Below, in pieces: positions 33,819 to 44,426 of a DNA stretch of 64,000 nt (position 1 is its first letter; each line of letters begins with the position of its first letter). The notes beneath the pieces were generated by a model. The model did no database searches. It was not told the origin of the DNA and saw only the letters and a list, made by a program, of their open reading frames with translations. This DNA comes from Erysipelothrix urinaevulpis (GTDB lineage: Bacteria > Bacillota_I > Bacilli_A > Erysipelotrichales > Erysipelotrichaceae), in the NCBI RefSeq assembly GCF_009828835.1, contig NZ_WTTB01000003.1:1-64000 (forward strand). Direction: 5' to 3'. A program made the position numbers and the translations under genes.

Positions 33819-36097
33819 TATCGTAACGTCACCACCGTTGCTCCAGCTCCACCTTCCATGACAGGGGCTAAACTAAAACTCTTAACTTGTTTGTTTTTTC
33901 TTAAGCTTTGATGAATAGCAGTTCTTAATTGTCCGGTTCCATGACCATGAACAATTCTAGTACTTGTCATACCTTGTAAAATACAATCATCAAGATGTTT
34001 ATTCACAATAGGCAATGCTTCTGCAACACGCTTACCAATAACATTGCATTCTAAACTCACAGAACGTGTTGCTTTGACTCGATGACTTGCCTTTTGTTTT
34101 TGTTTTTTTACAGGGCCTGACACACGGTCTAATTTATGCAAAGGAACTTGAATCGACATCTGTCCAATCTGCACCTTTGCTTCTTTGCGATCTATTTCTT
34201 CAACCGTCCCAATTTGTTGACTACTCTTTATGCGTACACGGTCTTTTACAGATATCTTCACAGCCGTTTCTTCCACTTCAATCATCGAAGCAATGTTTTC
34301 AACTGCTTTTTTTCGTTCATGCGGACGGTTAGTCTTATTGATTATCTCCATTTGTTCTTGCGCAACCAATAGCAATTCTTCAATTTTTTCTTCATGCTTA
34401 GCTTCCAACTGTTCTAATTTTAATTGATAAGCAAGATGTTGTTGGTGGCTTTGTTCATCCAGTGCAGTCTCTTTCTCTTTTAGTTTTTCTTCTTCTTTAG
34501 CAAGCTGCTCTTTTAACCGTTCTTGCTCTTGAATTTTACCTTCTAATATTTCAATAAGATGGTCTTCTTCATACTGACTCTCTTGCTTGTATCTGAAAGC
34601 TGCATCAAGTATCTCATCGTTAATCCCTAAGCGCCGAGCAATCGCTAGTGCATTGGATTCGCCAACAATGTGTTCTTTATAACGATACGTTGGTTTGAGT
34701 GATTCTAAATCAAATTCAACACTTGCCATTAAGGTATCATCATACTGGCTTCCATATTTTTTTAGACGAGAAAAGTGTGTCGTTGCGACAACCCATGATC
34801 CTTTGTTTCTTAAATCATCAAGAATGGCCATCGCTAAGCTTTCACCTTCTAAAGGATCAGTTTGTGACCCTAATTCGTCAAGCAATATCAATGATTTCTT
34901 GGTCGCATTTGATGTGACATATTTTATAGTTGTAAGGTGAGCTGAGAATGATGACAATGATTTTTCAATCGATTGTTGATCACCAATATCAACAAACACA
35001 GCATCAACAAACATAACTCTCGCCTTTTTAGCAATGACAGGACAAGCTGAATGACTCAGTAAAACGGCCAAACCGATGGTCTTTAAACTAACACTTTTCC
35101 CTCCCGTGTTGGGTCCAGAGATAAGGATACTACGATACTCATCTCCCAGTCGATAATCATTCAAAACAGCTTCATCTTTCGATATCAAGGGATGACGTGC
35201 TTGAATTAGTTCCAAACTATTCTCAGTAATCACAGGAACACTCGCTTCTTCTTGATACCCCCAGATTGCTTTTGCAAATAAGTCATCAATCAGTGCAACT
35301 GTTTCTAAGTTAGCTCGCAATTGTAATGCATCGTTTGCGATTAATGCACTCGCTTCGATACAAATCCTTTCAATTTCTTCTTGTTCTCGCATCATTAATC
35401 CTTGCAGTTCATTTTGCATTGACGCTAAAAACGCTGGCTCAAAGTAGACAGATTGACCACTTGCCGAGCTTCCATAAATGGTTCCATCAATTTTATATTT
35501 ATCAGATGGCTTAATTAAAAAGGTTCGACGCCCTTGCTGTAATGAAACAACTTGTTCACTCAACATCTCTTTATTTTTTTTCATAAAGGATTCACTGGAG
35601 TCATCAATTCTTTTTTCTAAACTTCGGATTTCTTGACGAACATTTCTTAACTCCGCACTTGCGCGATCTAAAACCTCCCCTTGCTCACTAAACGCATTGG
35701 AAAGGGTATTTAAAACATGGTCATTAATAATTAAACTATTAAATAAGTCATCGAGGCGTTCATAAGTTTCCTCAAAGTTGTTGAACTGCTTCTTTAATCG
35801 CGAAACACCTTGCATAAAACGGGCAACTTGTACCAATTCAAATACAGCGAGTACGGAAGATTTTTCTGCTCTTTGCAGTAATAATCCAACATCACTCAAC
35901 CCTGAAAAAGACAATGCATGGCCATCATTTAAAACCTGCATTGCGTCTTGTAATCGTTCTAATTCTCTTTTTAACTTCAGTTTAGAGTAGATAGGACGAG
36001 TGGAAAGCACTCTTTTTTTTCCTAAAGAAAAAGATGCATGACTTGCAATCTTTTCCAGTACCTTATCCATCTCTAAACGAATTAAACTATCGTCCAT
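33818..36097 (-). CDS. mutS2: MutS2 endonuclease
   Basis: A 759-residue MutS2 protein. The lever/clamp and ATPase regions include Walker A GPNTGGKSV (about 331) and Walker B LILLDELGSQTDP. A long coiled coil follows (about 510-620), and the C-terminal Smr nuclease domain ends the protein (LDDCILQGMTSTRIVHGHGTGQLRTAI). MutS2 acts on stalled ribosomes or recombination intermediates; it lacks the mismatch-recognition domain of MutS. It overlaps cvpA by 11 bases and uvrC by one. Confidence 0.96.
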   Translation of the reverse strand: MDDSLIRLEMDKVLEKIASHASFSLGKKRVLSTRPIYSKLKLKRELERLQDAMQVLNDGHALSFSGLSDVGLLLQRAEKSSVLAVFELVQVARFMQGVSRLKKQFNNFEETYERLDDLFNSLIINDHVLNTLSNAFSEQGEVLDRASAELRNVRQEIRSLEKRIDDSSESFMKKNKEMLSEQVVSLQQGRRTFLIKPSDKYKIDGTIYGSSASGQSVYFEPAFLASMQNELQGLMMREQEEIERICIEASALIANDALQLRANLETVALIDDLFAKAIWGYQEEASVPVITENSLELIQARHPLISKDEAVLNDYRLGDEYRSILISGPNTGGKSVSLKTIGLAVLLSHSACPVIAKKARVMFVDAVFVDIGDQQSIEKSLSSFSAHLTTIKYVTSNATKKSLILLDELGSQTDPLEGESLAMAILDDLRNKGSWVVATTHFSRLKKYGSQYDDTLMASVEFDLESLKPTYRYKEHIVGESNALAIARRLGINDEILDAAFRYKQESQYEEDHLIEILEGKIQEQERLKEQLAKEEEKLKEKETALDEQSHQQHLAYQLKLEQLEAKHEEKIEELLLVAQEQMEIINKTNRPHERKKAVENIASMIEVEETAVKISVKDRVRIKSSQQIGTVEEIDRKEAKVQIGQMSIQVPLHKLDRVSGPVKKQKQKASHRVKATRSVSLECNVIGKRVAEALPIVNKHLDDCILQGMTSTRIVHGHGTGQLRTAIHQSLRKNKQVKSFSLAPVMEGGAGATVVTLR

Positions 36098-36755
36098 AAT
36101 TATTCAAAAACTCCTTAATTTCAATTTCATTAAATCCTTTTTTCTGTAACCATAATGCCAATTCTTCTTGTTGTTGGTCCGTTAATGATTGATGATTGAC
36201 AAGACTTTGAATCGCTTCATTTTGTGTGAGTGTTTTATTCACAACTTCCAAAACAGGCTCACTCAATTCAACCACTTTAGATAACCATGTCTTATTAATA
36301 ATATCTTGACCATTCTTAACCACTGGGAAAGACAAGAAATAGATCAATAAGAGTACTTGAAAACTAAAATACACAACACTAAAAATTCCACCTACTGCTG
36401 AATTCACTTGTTTAACCAATGGAATTTTAGAAATAACACTGGCTAAAGGTGTGACCAACAGTAATAACAGTTTCGCAATAATAAATAAAAGTAAAAACCA
36501 AATCATTCGGTTAATCTGTTGGGTCACCATTTGATCAATCGTAACTAAACCACTGCCTACTGGTTTTACAAACTGGTAAATCCTCACAAAAACCGGTGCA
36601 AATACCCATGCAGCAAATAATGCAACGAATGTTCCAACGACATCCACAATCATCAATAATAATCCTCTTGTATACCCACGTGCGACGACAATTAAAAACC
36701 AAATAATTAAAGCGCCGTTGATATAAATAATCATCGAATCAGGAAAAGTAAACAT
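36087..36755 (-). CDS. CvpA-family membrane protein
   Basis: A 222-residue CvpA-like protein with four N-terminal membrane helices: MIIYINGALIIWFLIVVARGYTRG, LLMIVDVVGTFVALFAAWVFAPV, MIWFLLLFIIAKLLLLLVTPLASV and a fourth near 120-145. The RGYTRG turn after helix 1 is characteristic of the family. The C-terminal part is soluble and helical. In Firmicutes this gene commonly precedes mutS2, as here. The molecular function is not firmly known. Confidence 0.87.
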   Translation of the reverse strand: MFTFPDSMIIYINGALIIWFLIVVARGYTRGLLLMIVDVVGTFVALFAAWVFAPVFVRIYQFVKPVGSGLVTIDQMVTQQINRMIWFLLLFIIAKLLLLLVTPLASVISKIPLVKQVNSAVGGIFSVVYFSFQVLLLIYFLSFPVVKNGQDIINKTWLSKVVELSEPVLEVVNKTLTQNEAIQSLVNHQSLTDQQQEELALWLQKKGFNEIEIKEFLNNYGR

Positions 36756-36808
36756 AAATTACCACCTATTTCCTTTCAAACTCACATAAAATCATATATA
36801 TTATAGAT

Positions 36809-37684
36809 ATGATAACCTTAAAGATGACAAAAAATCAAATAAAAAAACTAGAAAACGACTATCCAAATGCTGAATTTCGCTACGATATTCCCTACACAAT
36901 ATTCCAATTAAAAACTGTTGATGCAGTTATTACAGCTTATACAAGCGGTAAAGTAGTCTTCGCAGGAAAAAACCCTGAGAAGCACGCCCGAAAATATGGC
37001 ATTGTGGAATCTAGTGTGAAAGCGCAAGAGCATACCGTTTCGTTTCCTATGGCAGGAAGCGATGAGGTTGGTACTGGCGATTTTTTTGGTCCTGTGACTG
37101 TTTGTGCTTGCTATGTTAGCAAGGAAGACTTAAACAAAATTCCAGTCGACGAAATTGTTGATTCAAAACAGATTACAGACGATAAAATCCGTTCAATTGC
37201 TCCCATTCTTATCGACAACTTAAGTCATAGTTTATTAATTCTAAACAACCATAAATACAATCAAGTTCATCAAACACACAATATGAATGCAATTAAAGCA
37301 CTTTTACACAATCAAGCTTTCATAAACTTATCAAAAAAAGTAACGTTACCCAAGGGTAATGTCATCATTGACCAATTTATGAAAGAACCCTCATACTACC
37401 GTGTCCTTCAACATGAAGAAGCAGTCTATAGAAATTTAGTATTTGAAACTAAAGCTGAGAATAAGTTTTTAGCCGTTGCTTGTGCCGCTATTATTGCTCG
37501 TTATGCTTTTATCGAACAACTCGACTTGTTGGAGCGCCATTACGGCATGCCTCTTCCCAAAGGCGCTGGCACCAAAGTCGACCTTGCTGGTGTCGAATTT
37601 GTTAAAAAACATGGCTTAGATAAACTCGACCATGTTGCTAAAACACACTTTAAAAATAGAGAAAAAATTATTGAGCTACTGTAA
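36809..37684 (+). CDS. rnhC: Ribonuclease HIII
   Basis: A 291-residue RNase HIII that cuts RNA in RNA-DNA hybrids. An N-terminal TBP-like substrate-binding domain (1-75, [22 protein letters not shown]) is followed by the catalytic domain with [13 protein letters not shown] (Asp85, Glu86) and IIDQF (aspartate near 187). This gene faces away from cvpA across a 53-bp intergenic region. Its end overlaps the dCMP deaminase gene by 17 bases in convergent orientation. Confidence 0.96.
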   Translation: MITLKMTKNQIKKLENDYPNAEFRYDIPYTIFQLKTVDAVITAYTSGKVVFAGKNPEKHARKYGIVESSVKAQEHTVSFPMAGSDEVGTGDFFGPVTVCACYVSKEDLNKIPVDEIVDSKQITDDKIRSIAPILIDNLSHSLLILNNHKYNQVHQTHNMNAIKALLHNQAFINLSKKVTLPKGNVIIDQFMKEPSYYRVLQHEEAVYRNLVFETKAENKFLAVACAAIIARYAFIEQLDLLERHYGMPLPKGAGTKVDLAGVEFVKKHGLDKLDHVAKTHFKNREKIIELL

Positions 37685-38150
37685 GTTTTAGTTCAATTGT
37701 TTCATCAAGCTGGCGTAATTCAACGCCTGCACCCTTTAACATTGCTTTGGACGCTTGGACTGAATGACTTTGTGCGTATTTATCACTCTCATAAACAATT
37801 TCTTTTATCCCAGATTGAATAATCGCTTTAGCGCACTCGTTGCAGGGAAACAAAGAAACATAGATACTGCAAGACCCTAAATCTCCACTTGCATTCAGAA
37901 TTGCATTCAATTCAGCATGAACAACATACGCATACTTACTATCTAAAAAGTCACCATCTCGTGACCATGGAAAGTCATCATCATTCAATCCTGTTGGGAG
38001 GCCATTATAGCCTATCCCAACTATTTTTTTCTTCTCATTGACAATGACTGCACCAACTTGTGTTGAGGGGTCTTTTGAGCGTTTTGCTGATAAATGAGCT
38101 AAGCCCATGAAGTATTGATCCCAAGTAATTGCATCATTTCGTTTTGACAT
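37668..38150 (-). CDS. Deoxycytidylate deaminase family protein (ComEB type)
   Basis: A 160-residue zinc deaminase converting dCMP to dUMP for thymidylate synthesis. The active site is clear: HAELNAIL (about 80-87) with the catalytic glutamate, and [10 protein letters not shown] (about 108-117) with two zinc cysteines. TQVGAVIV and the allosteric-type GYNGLP motif are also typical of dCMP deaminases. The last gene of the lspA-rluD-rhomboid operon; its 3' end overlaps rnhC on the other strand. Confidence 0.93.
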   Translation of the reverse strand: MSKRNDAITWDQYFMGLAHLSAKRSKDPSTQVGAVIVNEKKKIVGIGYNGLPTGLNDDDFPWSRDGDFLDSKYAYVVHAELNAILNASGDLGSCSIYVSLFPCNECAKAIIQSGIKEIVYESDKYAQSHSVQASKAMLKGAGVELRQLDETIELKLTVAQ

Positions 38151-38160
38151 ATAGTCCCTC

Positions 38161-39360
38161 CTAAAGCGATAGACGATGAGCTAACCAGTCTGCATATCGG
38201 CCCAAGCCAATATCTTTCCAAGCTTTAATCACCGTTTTATCAAAAACTAAATCCGGTTCTGTATAAGCGCGTTGTGTCATTAAGATAGCTAACCCTACAA
38301 TCATTCCAACAAACAAAAATGTCATATACTTTCTTAATTCTAGCCAATCAGGACGACTTGAGAATACAAATCCAAGAAGGATTCCAGCAATAAAACCACC
38401 CAAATGCGCCATAAAGCTAATTCCAGGCAACATACTGATGAACAAATTAATAAACAATATATTTCCAATTTGAGCTAACATTCTGCGGTTTTTAAAGGCA
38501 CCACTTTCATACAAGTAAACAATCATCGCACCCATAAGAGCAAATAAACCACCGCTTATCCCCAAACCAACCGCAGCTTCATCTGTGATAAACACAAACA
38601 TGTTTCCAAATATAATCCCAGCGAGTAAGGTAAATAAGAACTTCTTACTTCCCATTACACGTTCCATAATTGTCCCCAAATTCCTCAGGGCAATTAAATT
38701 CATCATCAGATGGAAAAAGTCAATATGAACAAATCCCGCTGTAATTAAACGCCAGTATTGATGAGCATCCACCATGAATCGCTTATAATAAGCACCAAGC
38801 ATCACAGCAGTAACGTCAAGTTTAATACCTTGTGTTAATAAAATCCGACTGATTAAAAATACGACTAATAACACCGTTCCAATTGTACTTGTCACTGGCA
38901 AAAGTTTTCGTTGTGCTTGTTTTTGAGCTTTTTGCAAGTTTCGACGTAAACCATTCAATGCTTTATTTAACGATCTTTCTGGATTTTGACTATGTTTTAA
39001 GACCGTTTTCAAACGGGGATAATCTCTAAGGATTGCTTCATCGCTCACATAGTCAGGACCGATCGCAATATTTTTCTCATTTGTAAAATCATTCTCCTGG
39101 GAAACAGATAAATTAATCCCTTGTGCTGGAACATTAAACACCATGGACAAGGATTGACGATGCTTTAACAATAACATCTCATCCAAACTCTCAATTGGTT
39201 CTGAGGTAATCATCATAATTGGATTTTTGGTATTTTCTACATTTACAAGCCACATTTCAGCTTGATTCTTCGATATTGTAATAACTTGGTATCCGTGTTC
39301 CTTAACAAAATAATTTGCAAGTTCAAGCATCCAAGCGCCATATTGGCTTTTTGAATCCAC
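38161..39360 (-). CDS. Rhomboid-family intramembrane serine protease
   Basis: A 399-residue membrane protease. The N-terminal 150 residues are soluble, as in GluP-type rhomboids, then six or seven membrane helices follow. The catalytic serine is in [13 protein letters not shown] (about residue 271) and the histidine in [13 protein letters not shown] (about 319). [18 protein letters not shown] is the conserved helix-2 motif. It cuts transmembrane helices; the substrate is unknown. Start and stop codons touch those of rluD (one-base overlap). Confidence 0.92.
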   Translation of the reverse strand: MDSKSQYGAWMLELANYFVKEHGYQVITISKNQAEMWLVNVENTKNPIMMITSEPIESLDEMLLLKHRQSLSMVFNVPAQGINLSVSQENDFTNEKNIAIGPDYVSDEAILRDYPRLKTVLKHSQNPERSLNKALNGLRRNLQKAQKQAQRKLLPVTSTIGTVLLVVFLISRILLTQGIKLDVTAVMLGAYYKRFMVDAHQYWRLITAGFVHIDFFHLMMNLIALRNLGTIMERVMGSKKFLFTLLAGIIFGNMFVFITDEAAVGLGISGGLFALMGAMIVYLYESGAFKNRRMLAQIGNILFINLFISMLPGISFMAHLGGFIAGILLGFVFSSRPDWLELRKYMTFLFVGMIVGLAILMTQRAYTEPDLVFDKTVIKAWKDIGLGRYADWLAHRLSL

Positions 39361-40268
39361 TAGTCTTGCCTCCTAATCTCTTCAAGTATTCCTTTCATAC
39401 GCATGGGTAAATCAATTTCAAAATCTAGCTTCTCATTTGTAATTGGGTGATTAAAAGCAAGGTGGTATGAATGCAAAGCATGACCTTGCATTTCAAGTGT
39501 ATTTCTGTAGCCATACATTTCATCCCCTACAACAGGGTGTTTAATGTATTGGCAATGAACACGTATCTGATGAGTTCTTCCACTGTCCAATTTTGCTTTT
39601 AAAATTGAATAATCTTTAAATTCTTCAACCAATGTAAGGTATGTTTTCGCATCCTTAGAATTAACATGAGTCACCGTCATTTTCTTACGATCGTGAGGAT
39701 CACGTCCAATCGGTGCATCCACTAATGCTTGTTGATGATTAAATTTATGATGAACAATCGCAATGTATTCACGAACAATATCACGTTGTTTCAACATTTC
39801 AACTAGTTTCTCATGGGCTTCATTTGTTTTCGCAACAACCAATAATCCACTGGTATCTTTATCCAATCGATGAACGATCCCTGGGCGAAGTTCGCCACCT
39901 AGATCACTCAACTGACTTGTATAAGCCAATAGACCATTCACCAAGGTTTCTTGATCCTTGCTCGATTCTGAAGGATGGACAATTAAGCCAGCTTCTTTAT
40001 TCACAATTAGGAGATAATCATCTTCATAAATTACTTCCAAATCCATTTCAATTGGTTTCAATACAAAATCTTCTTCTGAAATATCAACATTAATTACGTC
40101 ATCTTCTTTGAGTCGATAGTTTGCCTTTGCTACCTCTTGATTAACAAGAATTGAACCATCTTCAATAAAACGTTGTACTTGGGACCGTGAATAATCGCCA
40201 AGGACATCTGTCATGTAATGATCTAAGCGGACCGTTTCATACCTCTCATCAATTACTAATTTTCGCAT
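39360..40268 (-). CDS. rluD: RluD-type 23S rRNA pseudouridine synthase
   Basis: A 302-residue pseudouridine synthase. An S4 RNA-binding domain (1-65: RLDHYMTDVLGDYSRSQVQRFIEDGSILVN) is followed by the RluA/RluD catalytic domain with GIVHRLDKDTSGLLVVAK, where the aspartate after RL is catalytic. SGRTHQIRVH is also present. The ATG at 40268 is preferred, overlapping lspA by 20 bases. It follows lspA, a common Firmicutes arrangement. Confidence 0.95.
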   Translation of the reverse strand: MRKLVIDERYETVRLDHYMTDVLGDYSRSQVQRFIEDGSILVNQEVAKANYRLKEDDVINVDISEEDFVLKPIEMDLEVIYEDDYLLIVNKEAGLIVHPSESSKDQETLVNGLLAYTSQLSDLGGELRPGIVHRLDKDTSGLLVVAKTNEAHEKLVEMLKQRDIVREYIAIVHHKFNHQQALVDAPIGRDPHDRKKMTVTHVNSKDAKTYLTLVEEFKDYSILKAKLDSGRTHQIRVHCQYIKHPVVGDEMYGYRNTLEMQGHALHSYHLAFNHPITNEKLDFEIDLPMRMKGILEEIRRQD

Positions 40269-40722
40269 GTTTATTCCGCCTTTCTTCAAGTATCATATCT
40301 AACATGATTAAACCAACACCAATGACCAATGATGAATCTGCAATATTGAACACTGGAAAATGGTAACCAAACAAATTAAAGGACAACATGTCCCTAACAA
40401 AACCATATGCTATTCTATCGATTAAATTGCCAAGTGTTCCCGCAAGCATTAAGCTAAGCGCAAACATTAGAATAGGCTTTTCTTCTTTCCGAATATAATA
40501 TACTAAAACAATCGAGACAGTACTTGCAATTAAGATAAAGAATAATCGTTTACCTTCTAAAATACTCCATGCTGCGCCAGTGTTTGTCATGTATGTTAAT
40601 TCAAAGAAATTTGGAATCACTACAAATGGTAATGAATTCTCTAAATATACCTGCGCAAAATGTTTACTGATTAGATCAATTCCTAAAACAAATATAGCGA
40701 GGACTAACGATTTCTTTTTCAT
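40249..40722 (-). CDS. lspA: Lipoprotein signal peptidase (signal peptidase II)
   Basis: A 157-residue membrane aspartyl protease that removes the signal peptide from prolipoproteins after lipid attachment. Four membrane helices are visible, and the catalytic aspartates can be placed at Asp111 (FVRDM) and Asp129 (FNIADSS), with GNLIDR just before. The start at 40722 (MKKKSLVLAIF) is preferred to 40743. It would process the thioredoxin-like lipoprotein at 8068-8559, among others. Confidence 0.95.
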   Translation of the reverse strand: MKKKSLVLAIFVLGIDLISKHFAQVYLENSLPFVVIPNFFELTYMTNTGAAWSILEGKRLFFILIASTVSIVLVYYIRKEEKPILMFALSLMLAGTLGNLIDRIAYGFVRDMLSFNLFGYHFPVFNIADSSLVIGVGLIMLDMILEERRNKHAKISN

Positions 40723-40788
40723 AATAAACCTCATTTCATCCATATAATATTATATCACGATTTTAACGGAGTGTGACACTATAGTAAC

Positions 40789-42123
40789 TCATGCTTTCTC
40801 AATCCATTTTGACTTACGGTAGTAGATCATTGTCAAAATCATCGATGCAAACCACGTTACCGAATAACTCCAAAAAATCATATCCATTGAGCGATTAATT
40901 TTCATCGTGATGACCAAGAATAATTGACGCAAAATAGTAAAGCAGAAAATCATAATGAGCATCGGTACAATGGTCAATCCTCCACCACGCAACGCGCCAC
41001 TCAAAATTGCATTAATTGCTAAAAAAGCGTAAAACGGAACTCGAATCCTTAATTCTTTAGCACCAAATCCAATAACTTCAGGACTATTACTAAAGATAGC
41101 AATCAACTGTTCTGCAAAAATAAATGTGGGAATTCCTAAAAGAACTACCGCTACGATGGCCATGATTGTTGCCGTCCGAATCCCAACTTGCACGCGATCC
41201 TTTTTCTTTGCTCCAAGGTTTTGACTTGTAAATGTGGTTATGGTCAATGATAAACTATTGGTTGGCATTGCGAGAAAAGCATGGTATTTATCAGATGCTG
41301 AAAATCCCGCCATAGCACTTGCACCAAAACTGTTGATATAAGATTGAACTAATACATTCGAAAAAGAAACGACTGTTTGCTGAATACCAGTTGGAACACC
41401 CATGCGAATAATATCCCACAACATCTCTAAATCAATCCGTATATTTTTAAGGACAACCTTATAAACATCATCGCTTCTGATTAAATGAATAACGACCAAC
41501 ACCGCTGATACGAGTTGAGCGATTAACGTTGCAACTGCAACGCCAAGTATCCCCATATTAAAAACGATGACAAACAATAAATCCAAAGACACATTGATGA
41601 AACTAGAAATAGCAAGATAAATGAGGGGGTTTCTTGAATTACCAACCGCCCGTAAAACACCTGCACCTGAATTATAAATAACTAAAAACAAGACACCCCA
41701 AAAATAAACCCGTAAATACGTTGTTGCATCAGGCAGGACTTCTGCAGGTGTTTTTAACCATTTTAATAAATGAGGAGAAAACACCAACCCCAACACAGTC
41801 AGCAAAACACCTACAATTAATGAAAAAGCCATAAACGTATGAATTGAACTCTCAACCTCATCATACTTTTGGCCACCATAATAGCGTGATATTAAGATAC
41901 CGGCACCTGTCGATATTCCCATAAATAGTCCAATAATTAAGTTAATTAAGGGATTACTTGCTCCAACAGCCGCCAAAGCCTCAGGTCCTACATAGTTCCC
42001 TACTACATATGAATCCACAGCATTATATAATTGTTGAAAGATGTTCCCTAATAACAACGGTAATGTAAACATTAGTATTTGTTTCCATATGATCCCTTCC
42101 GTCATGGATCGATTTTTCTTCAT
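40789..42123 (-). CDS. MATE-family multidrug/cation exporter
   Basis: A 444-residue membrane protein with about twelve helices in two similar halves. The MATE N-terminal motif is clear: WKQILMFTLPLLLGNIFQQLYNAVDSYVVGNYVG. The second half shows SYINSFGASAMAGFSASDKY and TSQNLGAKKKDRV. It exports cationic compounds in exchange for Na+ or H+; the substrate is unknown. The ATG at 42123 follows AAGGGAG. It is transcribed away from tRNA-Leu. Confidence 0.93.
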   Translation of the reverse strand: MKKNRSMTEGIIWKQILMFTLPLLLGNIFQQLYNAVDSYVVGNYVGPEALAAVGASNPLINLIIGLFMGISTGAGILISRYYGGQKYDEVESSIHTFMAFSLIVGVLLTVLGLVFSPHLLKWLKTPAEVLPDATTYLRVYFWGVLFLVIYNSGAGVLRAVGNSRNPLIYLAISSFINVSLDLLFVIVFNMGILGVAVATLIAQLVSAVLVVIHLIRSDDVYKVVLKNIRIDLEMLWDIIRMGVPTGIQQTVVSFSNVLVQSYINSFGASAMAGFSASDKYHAFLAMPTNSLSLTITTFTSQNLGAKKKDRVQVGIRTATIMAIVAVVLLGIPTFIFAEQLIAIFSNSPEVIGFGAKELRIRVPFYAFLAINAILSGALRGGGLTIVPMLIMIFCFTILRQLFLVITMKINRSMDMIFWSYSVTWFASMILTMIYYRKSKWIEKA

Positions 42124-42194
42124 AAGATCTCCCTTCTTAACCATCTTATAATTATACATCATTTTGGACATAACGGTTTATTTTTAAGCAAGTC

Positions 42195-42223
42195 TTGAAT
42201 ATGATTTCCATCTTTGGTATAAT
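42195..42223 (+). promoter_or_regulatory. tRNA-Leu promoter
   Basis: TTGAAT (42195-42200), a 17-base spacer and TATAAT (42218-42223) lie 12 bases before the tRNA-Leu 5' end. Confidence 0.85.
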
Positions 42224-42235
42224 CTAAAAGCAGTC

Positions 42236-42320
42236 GCACCAGTGGCGGAACCGGTAGACGCGCACGCTTGAGGGGCGTGTGCCGCAAGGCGTGGAAGTTC
42301 AAATCTTCTCTGGTGCACCA
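42236..42320 (+). tRNA. tRNA-Leu (anticodon GAG)
   Basis: A class II tRNA of 85 bases with a long variable arm (TGCCGCAAGGCG). The acceptor GCACCAG pairs with CTGGTGC, the anticodon loop is TTGAGGG and CCA is encoded. It is the only tRNA on the plus strand in this window and has its own promoter and terminator. Confidence 0.97.
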
Positions 42321-42334
42321 ATTTAATAACTTAA

Positions 42335-42359
42335 ACAGATGGAGTTTCCATCTTTTTTT
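42335..42359 (+). terminator. Terminator after tRNA-Leu
   Basis: GATGGA and TCCATC pair around GTT and are followed by seven T residues. Confidence 0.9.
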
Positions 42360-42376
42360 ATACATAAAAAGCACAC

Positions 42377-42634
42377 TTACCGTGTGCTTTTCTTCTTATG
42401 CGCTGTGATTATGGTATAACTGCTAGCATTAATGGTTAACGTCACACCATCCAAACTAACATACCAATTTTTACCTGTTCTTGTTATTTCGCTTTCTGGA
42501 TTTAAAACAAATTCTTTGCACCATTCAACGACATCAATCACCTCTAAGTTCAAATTTCGTTTAATCCGTACAACTCCAAGTTCAGTTGTTTTTAACTTTG
42601 TTACATTAGCAAGCAATATTTCTGGGTTATTCAT
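42377..42634 (-). CDS. DUF3781 protein
   Basis: An 85-residue small soluble protein with the DUF3781 pattern: TELGVVRIKRNL, then DVVEWCKEFV, ITRTGKNWYVSLDGVTLTINASSYTIITAHK. The function of the family is unknown. The ATG at 42634 overlaps the upstream ABC exporter gene by eight bases (ATGAATAA), so it is translated from the same transcript. It may be a passenger or an accessory of the exporter. Confidence 0.78.
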   Translation of the reverse strand: MNNPEILLANVTKLKTTELGVVRIKRNLNLEVIDVVEWCKEFVLNPESEITRTGKNWYVSLDGVTLTINASSYTIITAHKKKSTR

Positions 42635-44426
42635 CCATATCAGCAAACTGACTATTATAAAGAGAAGCATAGAATCCATCAAGCGCTAGAAGTTCCTCAT
42701 GGTTTCCTTTTTCAACAATATCACCATGATCCATGACTAGAATCATGTCAGCATTACGAATGGTTGATAAACGGTGCGCAATAATAAAACTAGTACGACC
42801 CTTCATCAAGACATCGAGTGCTTTTTGAATTAAGACTTCAGTTCGTGTATCAACAGAAGATGTCGCTTCATCCAAAATCATTATTTTAGGATCAGCTAGA
42901 ATTGCTCGAGCAATGGTGAGTAATTGTTTTTGTCCTTGTGAGACATTGCTTGTTTCTTCGTTTAGCTCTGTTTCATAGTTATCAGGTAAGGTACGAACAA
43001 AGTAATCAACCTGAGCTTCTTTCGCTGCTTCAATGACTTCTTCTTCACTAGCATTTAAGTTACCATAGCGAATATTTTCCATGATTGTTCCTGAATACAA
43101 CCAAGTATCTTGTAAAACCATCCCTATTATTTGACGCAAGTCTTGACGTTTCATATCTTTAATATCAACACCATCAATTCTTATCGACCCTTTATTAACA
43201 TCATAGAAACGCATTAATAATTTAACAAGCGTAGTTTTTCCAGCACCTGTTGGACCTACAATCGCGACAGTTTGGCCTGCTTTCACATCTGCGATAAAGT
43301 CATTAATAATCATTGTTTCACCATCATATGAGAAACTCACATTATCAAATGTTACATTCCCTTCAATAGTACTAACATCTAAATCTTCAGTGACATCATC
43401 CACTTCTTCTTCATAATCTAAATAGTCAAACACTCTTTCTGCTGCCGCTAACGATGATTGGAACGTTGTTGACAAGTTTCCCAGTTGGGCAATTGGATTC
43501 ATAAAGTTACGCATATACTGGATAAACGACTGAATTTCACCAACAGAAATTGCACCTTGACTTGCAAAATAGCCTCCCATAACACTGACCACAACATACC
43601 CCAAATTACTAATGAATGTCATAACAGGATTAACAAGACCGGAGAAGAATTGACTTTTCCAAGCGGCATCGTGAAGTTTATCATTCGCCGCTTCGAAGTC
43701 CTCAACCGATTTTTTTTCACCATTAAATGCCTTAACAATCACATGGCTTGAGTACATTTCCTCAACATGACCGTTTAATTTACCAATTTGACTTTGTTGA
43801 TCTTTAAAAAAACCTTGAGATCGCTTAAAAATCGCAACCATCAACATGAATGACACCGGTAAAATAAGTAATGCAGCCAGAGTCATTTGCCAATTAATTG
43901 AAAACATCATGTATAAAATCCCAATAATTGTCGTAATTGATGTCATCAACTGAGTCAAAGTATTGGTGAGATTACCATCGATCGTGTCGATATCATTCGT
44001 AACGAGTGATAAGACGTCACCTGTATTGTTTTTATCAAAATAATCAAGGGGCAGCTTATTTATTTTTGCATGCATATCAGTCCGTAATTTGTAAGTTATA
44101 TTATGAGAAATTCCAGCCATAATGAACCCTTGAATAGTGTTGAATAAGAATGAAACAATGTAAATTACAAGCAACCAAATTAATATCTCTGCAATCCTAG
44201 CAAAATCAACTCCACCTGTCCCCTGTACTTTACCTAATAAGCCATTAAACAATTCTGTTGTTGCTTCTCCCATTATTTTAGGACCAACAATTGAGAAGAT
44301 TGTTGATAACAAAGCAAACACCAATACAATAAAAAACTTAATTTTATAGGGTCTCAATAAGTCCCAAAACCCTCTAAAGACACGTTTACTATCTTTTACT
44401 TTTGGATTCATGTTAGCGTCTTTCAT
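42627..44426 (-). CDS. ABC exporter half-transporter, heterodimer partner B
   Basis: A 599-residue half-transporter: six membrane helices (about 25-325) fused to an ATPase domain. Walker A is GPTGAGKTT and Walker B IMILDEATSS, with a catalytic glutamate and switch histidine (IAHRLST). The signature motif is degenerate (VSQGQKQ). This combination matches the catalytic-site-bearing chain of heterodimeric exporters such as TM287/288 or LmrCD. The ATG at 44426 is preferred, after AAAGGAGG, and overlaps the partner gene by 14 bases. Substrate unknown, probably hydrophobic drugs or lipids. Confidence 0.92.
   Translation of the reverse strand: MKDANMNPKVKDSKRVFRGFWDLLRPYKIKFFIVLVFALLSTIFSIVGPKIMGEATTELFNGLLGKVQGTGGVDFARIAEILIWLLVIYIVSFLFNTIQGFIMAGISHNITYKLRTDMHAKINKLPLDYFDKNNTGDVLSLVTNDIDTIDGNLTNTLTQLMTSITTIIGILYMMFSINWQMTLAALLILPVSFMLMVAIFKRSQGFFKDQQSQIGKLNGHVEEMYSSHVIVKAFNGEKKSVEDFEAANDKLHDAAWKSQFFSGLVNPVMTFISNLGYVVVSVMGGYFASQGAISVGEIQSFIQYMRNFMNPIAQLGNLSTTFQSSLAAAERVFDYLDYEEEVDDVTEDLDVSTIEGNVTFDNVSFSYDGETMIINDFIADVKAGQTVAIVGPTGAGKTTLVKLLMRFYDVNKGSIRIDGVDIKDMKRQDLRQIIGMVLQDTWLYSGTIMENIRYGNLNASEEEVIEAAKEAQVDYFVRTLPDNYETELNEETSNVSQGQKQLLTIARAILADPKIMILDEATSSVDTRTEVLIQKALDVLMKGRTSFIIAHRLSTIRNADMILVMDHGDIVEKGNHEELLALDGFYASLYNSQFADMDE

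Noticed and set aside
42236-42320. tRNA-Leu considered as an integration site
   Set aside because: No integrase, no duplicate of the tRNA 3' end and no phage genes nearby.
42159-42374. Minus-strand frame of 71 codons
   Set aside because: It is the complement of tRNA-Leu plus flanks and has no protein features.
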